From Streptomyces monomycini (lineage in GTDB: Bacteria > Actinomycetota > Actinomycetes > Streptomycetales > Streptomycetaceae), in the NCBI RefSeq assembly GCF_022271435.1, contig NZ_JAFIQY010000004.1:1-64000 (forward strand): DNA of 64,000 nt, given 5' to 3'. Below the pieces are notes generated by a model. That model ran no database searches. It was not told where the DNA came from and saw nothing but the letters and a program-made list of their open reading frames with translations. This document shows, in pieces, positions 61,318-64,000 of the stretch. Each line of letters opens with the position of its first letter. The stretch's first letter is position 1. Made by a program: the position numbers and the translations under genes.

Positions 61318-62274
61318 TCAGTCCGCCAGTTGCGGCAGCACCTTCGTACGGTAGAAGTCGAAGAATCCCCGCTGTTCCGGGCCGATCTGGTTGACATAGA
61401 CGGTGTCGAACCCGGCCTCGGCGTACGCGTGCAGCGCGGACACGTGCGCGTCCACGTCGTCGCCGCAGGTGACCGCCTCCGCGACGCGTTCGGGGGTGAC
61501 CAGTTGGGACGCCTGCTCGAAGTGGCGGGGTGTGGGGAGGATCTGCGGCAGTTCGCCGGGGAGCTGTTCGTTGGCCCACAGGCGGTGCGCGGTGCGCACG
61601 GCCTCGTCGCGGTCCGGGTTCCAGCAGACCTTCACGCCGCCCAGTACGGGTTTGTTGCCGCCGCCACCGCGCCGGAAGCGTTCGACGGCGTCCGCGTCGG
61701 GAGTCATGGTCACGAAGCCGTCGCCGACGCGGGCGGCCAGTTCGGTGGCGTTGGGGCCGAACGCGGAGACGTCGATGGGCACCGGTTCGTCGGGCACGGT
61801 GTAGAGCCGGGCGTTCTCCACGGTGTAGTGCTTGCCGTGGTGGCTGACCTCGCCGCCCTCGAAGAGCTGCCGCATCACCTGGACGGCCTCCTCCAGCATC
61901 TCCAGGCGCACCGAGGCCTGCGGCCAGTGATCGCCGAGGATATGCTCGTTGAGGGCCTCGCCGCTGCCCACGCCGAGCCGGAAACGGCCGTCGAGGAGCA
62001 CTCCGCTGGTGGCCGCCGCCTGCGCCGTGACCACGGGGTGCAGCCGCATGACGGGGCAGGTCACCGCGGTCTCCACGGGCAGCGAGGTGACCTGGGACAG
62101 TGCCCCGATCACCGACCAGACGAAGGGGCTCTGGCCCTGGGCGTCGTTCCACGGGTGGAAGTGGTCGGAGATCCACAGTCTGGTGAAGCCGGCCTGCTCC
62201 GCCATGCGGGCCTGTTCGACCAGTTCCGCCGGGCTGTGCTCCTCGCAGGAGAGGAAGTATCCGTAGTCGGTCAT
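61318..62274 (-). CDS. F420-dependent LLM oxidoreductase (glucose-6-phosphate dehydrogenase family)
   Basis: A 318-residue TIM-barrel enzyme. MTDYGYFLSCEEHSPAELVE, FTRLWISDHFHPWNDAQGQS, FVWSVIGALSQVTSLPVETA, GRFRLGVGSGEALNEHILGD and FDTVYVNQIGPEQRGFFDFY match the F420-G6PDH-like group, where the SDHFHPW histidine acts at the active site. It oxidises a substrate with coenzyme F420, though many relatives do not use glucose-6-phosphate. The start at 62274 is fixed by the conserved beginning. It is divergent from the zinc dehydrogenase, and a sigma-B-like promoter precedes it. Confidence 0.92.
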   Translation of the reverse strand: MTDYGYFLSCEEHSPAELVEQARMAEQAGFTRLWISDHFHPWNDAQGQSPFVWSVIGALSQVTSLPVETAVTCPVMRLHPVVTAQAAATSGVLLDGRFRLGVGSGEALNEHILGDHWPQASVRLEMLEEAVQVMRQLFEGGEVSHHGKHYTVENARLYTVPDEPVPIDVSAFGPNATELAARVGDGFVTMTPDADAVERFRRGGGGNKPVLGGVKVCWNPDRDEAVRTAHRLWANEQLPGELPQILPTPRHFEQASQLVTPERVAEAVTCGDDVDAHVSALHAYAEAGFDTVYVNQIGPEQRGFFDFYRTKVLPQLAD

Positions 62275-62355
62275 CGGGGCTCCGTGCGGTCTCGACGGCC
62301 CGCGGAGGGCCGGGGTGGGTGGCTGGTGGATCGCCCCCGTGGGTGCTGCGCCGGG

Positions 62356-62379
62356 TAACCCTTTCGCGGCCGGGAAAAC
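62356..62379 (-). promoter_or_regulatory. Sigma-B-like promoter of the F420 oxidoreductase gene
   Basis: Minus strand GTTT (62379-62376), 14 bases, GGGTTA (62361-62356), close to GNNT-N14-16-GGGTAC/T. The start codon is 82 bases downstream. Confidence 0.45.
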
Positions 62380-62421
62380 CCGCGCCGGGGCCGCCGGGGA
62401 CGTGCCAGTGCCGTAGCGCTG

Positions 62422-62472
62422 CCGTACGCGGGCGGTACGCCGGTGGTGCATCGGCGTACCGCCCGCGTACGG
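62422..62472. repeat. Perfect 21-bp inverted repeat between divergent stress-type genes
   Basis: Arms 62422-62442 and 62452-62472 are exact reverse complements (21 of 21), with a 9-nt loop GTGGTGCAT. The arm begins CCGTACGCGGGCGG. It lies between two divergent sigma-B-like promoters and could be a regulator site, a transcriptional insulator or the trace of a small mobile element. Confidence 0.95.
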
Positions 62473-62476
62473 AAAC

Positions 62477-62501
62477 GATTCGGCTCGGGTGATCCGGGTA
62501 C
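62477..62501 (+). promoter_or_regulatory. Sigma-B-type promoter of the zinc dehydrogenase gene
   Basis: GATT (62477-62480), 15 bases, GGGTAC (62496-62501) is a full match to the Streptomyces sigma-B consensus GNNT-N14-16-GGGTAC/T. It is 97 bases before the ATG. Confidence 0.65.
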
Positions 62502-62598
62502 TGGAGCTGCCACGACAAGGAACACCGCTTTAGACTTGAAAGCGGCTTTTGGGTGGATGGGAACGGTGCTTCCGGCCGCCAGAACTAGGAGATCCGCG

Positions 62599-63789
62599 AT
62601 GCGAGCGAACGTCTGGCACGGCAAGCGTGACGTCCGCGTGGAGAACGTCCCCGACCCGCAGATCAAGAAGCCGACCGACGCGGTCATCAAGGTCACGTCC
62701 AGCGGCCTGTGCGGATCGGACCTGCATCTGTACGAGGTCCTCACGCCGTTCATGACACCCGGCGACATCCTGGGGCACGAGCCGATGGGCATCGTGGAGG
62801 AGGTCGGCCCGGAGGTCACGAACCTCAGTCCCGGCGACCGGGTGGTGATCCCCTTCCAGATCGCCTGCGGCTCCTGCCGGATGTGCGCCGACGGCCTGCA
62901 GACGCAGTGCGAGACCACGCAGGTACGCGAGCACGGCTCGGGCGCCGCGTTGTTCGGGTACACCAAGCTTTACGGTTCGGTGCCGGGCGCGCAGGCCGAG
63001 TTCCTGCGGGTGCCGCAGGCCCAGTACGGGCCGATCAAGGTGCCGCACGGCCCCGCCGACGACCGCTTCGTCTACCTGTCGGACGTACTGCCCACCGCCT
63101 GGCAGGCGGTGCGGTACGCCGGCGTCGCCAAGGGCAGCAGCGTCGCCGTCCTCGGGCTGGGGCCGATCGGCGCGATGGCCTGCCGGATCGCCCGGCACCT
63201 CGGGGCCGAGCAGGTGATCGGAGTCGACCATGTGCCGGAACGGCTGGCGCGGGCGCGCCGCGACGGGGTGACCGTCTTCGACCTGGACGCCTTCGACGGC
63301 GAGGACGGGCTGCTGGAGGCCGTCAAGGACGTCACCGACGGCCGCGGCCCGGACGCCGTGGTCGACGCGGTGGGCACCGAGGCGCACGGCAGCCCCGCCG
63401 GAAAGCTGGCGCAGCAGGCCGCCGGGCTGATGCCGTCCCGCTGGGCCGAGAAGCTGATGAGCAAGGCGGGGGTGGACCGGCTGGGCGCCCTGCACCTGGC
63501 GATCTCGATGGCGCGGCGCGGCGGCACGATCTCGATCAGCGGTGTGTACGGCGGGATGAGCGACCCGATGCCCATGCTGGTCATGTTCGACAAGCAGCTC
63601 ACGTTCCGGATGGGCCAGGCCAACGTGCGGCGCTGGGCGGACGACATCCTTCCGCTGCTGACCGACGAGGACCCGCTCGGCGTGGACGACTTCGCCACGC
63701 ACCGGCTGCCGCTGGACCGTGCGCCCGAGGCGTACGAGATGTTCCAGAAGAAGACGGACGGCGCGATCAAGGTGCTGTTCACCCCGTGA
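62599..63789 (+). CDS. Zinc-dependent alcohol/formaldehyde dehydrogenase
   Basis: A 396-residue medium-chain dehydrogenase. Catalytic zinc ligands are C38 (SSGLCGSDLH), H60 and E61 (GHEPMG); the structural zinc set is C90, C93, C96 and C104 (CGSCRMCADGLQTQC); the NAD loop is GLGPIG (186-191). A long insertion DLDAFDGEDGLLEAVKDVTD and HGSPAGKLAQQAAGLMPSRW is characteristic of glutathione-independent formaldehyde-dehydrogenase-like enzymes. AGGAGA lies six bases before the ATG. A sigma-B-type promoter suggests stress induction, and an SDR gene follows within 56 bp, probably in the same operon. Confidence 0.93.
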   Translation: MRANVWHGKRDVRVENVPDPQIKKPTDAVIKVTSSGLCGSDLHLYEVLTPFMTPGDILGHEPMGIVEEVGPEVTNLSPGDRVVIPFQIACGSCRMCADGLQTQCETTQVREHGSGAALFGYTKLYGSVPGAQAEFLRVPQAQYGPIKVPHGPADDRFVYLSDVLPTAWQAVRYAGVAKGSSVAVLGLGPIGAMACRIARHLGAEQVIGVDHVPERLARARRDGVTVFDLDAFDGEDGLLEAVKDVTDGRGPDAVVDAVGTEAHGSPAGKLAQQAAGLMPSRWAEKLMSKAGVDRLGALHLAISMARRGGTISISGVYGGMSDPMPMLVMFDKQLTFRMGQANVRRWADDILPLLTDEDPLGVDDFATHRLPLDRAPEAYEMFQKKTDGAIKVLFTP

Positions 63790-63844
63790 CGGGGCGGCAC
63801 CTGACACGTCCGCGTACTCACGGGGCGAGGTGAAAGGACCGGTC

Positions 63845-64000
63845 ATGCCGCATTTCGCTGCCGCACCGCCGATCGCGGGGCTGACGGCCCTGGTGACGGG
63901 CGGATCGCGCGGCCTGGGCCTGCTGATGGCGCGTCGGCTCGTGGCGCGTGGCTGCCGGGTGACGATCCTGGCGCGCGACGGGAAGGAGCTGGCGGAGGCC
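63845..64000 (+). CDS. Short-chain dehydrogenase/reductase, N-terminal part
   Basis: Cut by the window end; 52 codons are visible. IAGLTALVTGGSRGLGLLMA is the Rossmann TGxxxGxG motif, and the following GCRVTILARDGKEL is the second strand with the NADP-type arginine. GAAAGGA lies six bases upstream of the ATG. It is 56 bp downstream of the zinc dehydrogenase and likely co-transcribed. Confidence 0.9.
   Translation, partial: MPHFAAAPPIAGLTALVTGGSRGLGLLMARRLVARGCRVTILARDGKELAEA

Overview
The window reads as chromosomal DNA of a Streptomyces or close relative. It has very high GC with strong GC bias at third codon positions and many GTG starts. TTA leucine codons are nearly absent: two were noticed, in the STAND ATPase and the CopD-like gene. 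The gene families are typical of the genus: DrrAB-type exporter, F420/LLM oxidoreductases, ANTAR and STAS regulators, a DmdR-like iron box, sigma-B-type promoters and DUF2637. No rRNA, tRNA, CRISPR array, intact insertion sequence or prophage was recognised.

Layout. 1-2044: end of a tartronate-semialdehyde-reductase-like gene, then a monofunctional catalase with a promoter/operator and two tandem terminator hairpins. 2304-6946: a large HTH-STAND ATPase-WD40 protein head to head with a zinc-ribbon/Mrr-like nuclease-fold protein, a possible defence or signalling pair. 7049-12301: one-strand cluster of RHH regulator, DUF4097 protein, DrrA-like ATPase, DrrB-like permease, P450 and ferredoxin. 12302-17117: a GH85 endoglycosidase lacking a secretion signal, divergent from an ABC ATPase/membrane-protein pair. 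17234-20449: aminoglycoside-phosphotransferase remnant, a short leader ORF with hairpin, small conserved genes, GNAT, a CopD-like membrane protein, MmcQ/YjbR protein. 20521-25067: two acyl-CoA synthetases divergent from a GAF-LuxR regulator. 25087-26975: MerR regulator/hydrolase pair and a PRC-barrel protein.

27125-32053 holds an Eis-like acetyltransferase, MgtC and the Mg2+ P-type ATPase MgtA, with a long leader containing a small ORF that has a near-perfect Shine-Dalgarno. An EEP phosphodiesterase is divergent. 33786-42638 is a purine-catabolism unit: three xanthine dehydrogenase subunits, an NCS2 purine permease and the XdhC maturation factor on one strand, divergent from a PucR regulator. 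43091-50818 has regulators, a methyltransferase, an FhuF-type reductase under an iron box, DUF2637, an anti-sigma-type ATPase with a broken tandem-repeat tail, and a PoxB-like enzyme. 51031-56768 has a PP2C-like protein with 10-residue repeats, DUF456, an Ada-AlkA fusion with an altered active-site loop, RsgA and a 23-residue ORF. 56976-64000 has two LLM oxidoreductases, an AbiEii-like nucleotidyltransferase operon, a STAS/ANTAR pair, and a zinc alcohol dehydrogenase and SDR reading away from an LLM gene across divergent sigma-B-like promoters that flank a perfect 21-bp inverted repeat.

The best leads for undescribed biology are the AbiEii nucleotidyltransferase with its unfamiliar partner (58071-60214), the STAND-WD40/Mrr-like divergent pair (2304-6946), and several very small translated ORFs placed as leaders of mgtA, rsgA and a conserved small gene. 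All names are assignments by eye from sequence motifs; no database search was run.
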